Positions 7,240 through 7,240 of a DNA stretch of 7,240 nucleotides are shown in pieces. This DNA comes from Flavobacteriaceae bacterium (GTDB taxonomy: Bacteria; Bacteroidota; Bacteroidia; Flavobacteriales; Flavobacteriaceae): NCBI GenBank assembly GCA_029245825.1, contig JAQWON010000026.1, positions 1 to 7,240 on the forward strand, given 5' to 3'. A program made the position numbers and the translations under genes. A model generated the notes under the pieces. It was not told the DNA's origin, made no database searches, and worked only from the letters and a program-made list of their open reading frames with translations. Every line of letters starts with the position of its first letter. The first letter of the stretch is position 1.

Positions 7240-7240
7240 T
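6988..7240 (-). CDS. sucC: Fragment of a second, diverged sucC (internal residues 138-221)
   Basis: The minus strand from the window edge reads GGMDIEAVAENTPELIFTEE and continues through SFQARNVAFNLGLTGTAFKG and SLFEINPVLKTSDDKIITV. This aligns without gaps to residues 138-221 of the plus-strand sucC at about 76% identity. It has no start (cut by the window edge) and no genuine end. Past V221, where the family has VDAK, the frame runs into antisense of the other sucC and meets a stop after five more codons. GC content is about 41%, against about 32% for the matching plus-strand segment (hand counts), so it probably derives from a related but different organism. A paralogue such as malate-CoA ligase is less likely given the high identity. 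It should not be counted as a second gene. Confidence 0.8.

Noticed and set aside
6988..7240. A genuine second sucC-like gene (paralogue) facing sucC
   Set aside because: It has no natural end, fuses mid-domain to the other copy, and is too similar for a paralogous ligase; a chimeric join explains it better.

Overview
The window looks like a low-GC (about one third G+C) member of the Bacteroidota, most probably a marine-type flavobacterium. The protein sequences read like flavobacterial orthologues. Start codons lack Shine-Dalgarno sequences, and exact matches to the Bacteroidota -7 promoter element (TAnnTTTG) stand before pyrG, sucC and, on the minus strand, lysA.

Layout. Bases 1-126 hold a possible C-terminal tail of an upstream gene and then a promoter and short leader. 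Bases 127-4810 carry a tight plus-strand run: pyrG (CTP synthase), yidC (membrane protein insertase) and mnmA (tRNA 2-thiouridylase), with gaps of 7 and 21 bases, most likely one transcript. On the minus strand lysA (diaminopimelate decarboxylase) converges on mnmA, and the two stop codons overlap. A 123-base AT-rich gap separates lysA from sucC (succinyl-CoA synthetase beta subunit), which is transcribed away from it. All are housekeeping functions: CTP supply, membrane protein insertion, tRNA modification, lysine synthesis and the TCA cycle.

The right end is abnormal. sucC runs normally to about residue 267 and then turns, within a base or two of 6997, into the reverse complement of a second sucC. 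This second copy differs (about 76% protein identity over 84 residues by hand count) and is richer in G+C. It covers residues 138-221 of the family and stops at the window edge. The likeliest explanation is a chimeric inverted join made by amplification or assembly from two related organisms, not a biological gene arrangement.

The most interesting biological signal is in the pyrG leader. The predicted transcription start falls in a TCCGG whose complement CCGGA abuts and includes the first base of the pyrG start codon. This resembles the nucleotide-sensing start-site switching known for enterobacterial pyrC and pyrD. I saw no mobile element, CRISPR array, RNA gene or new defence-like system here.
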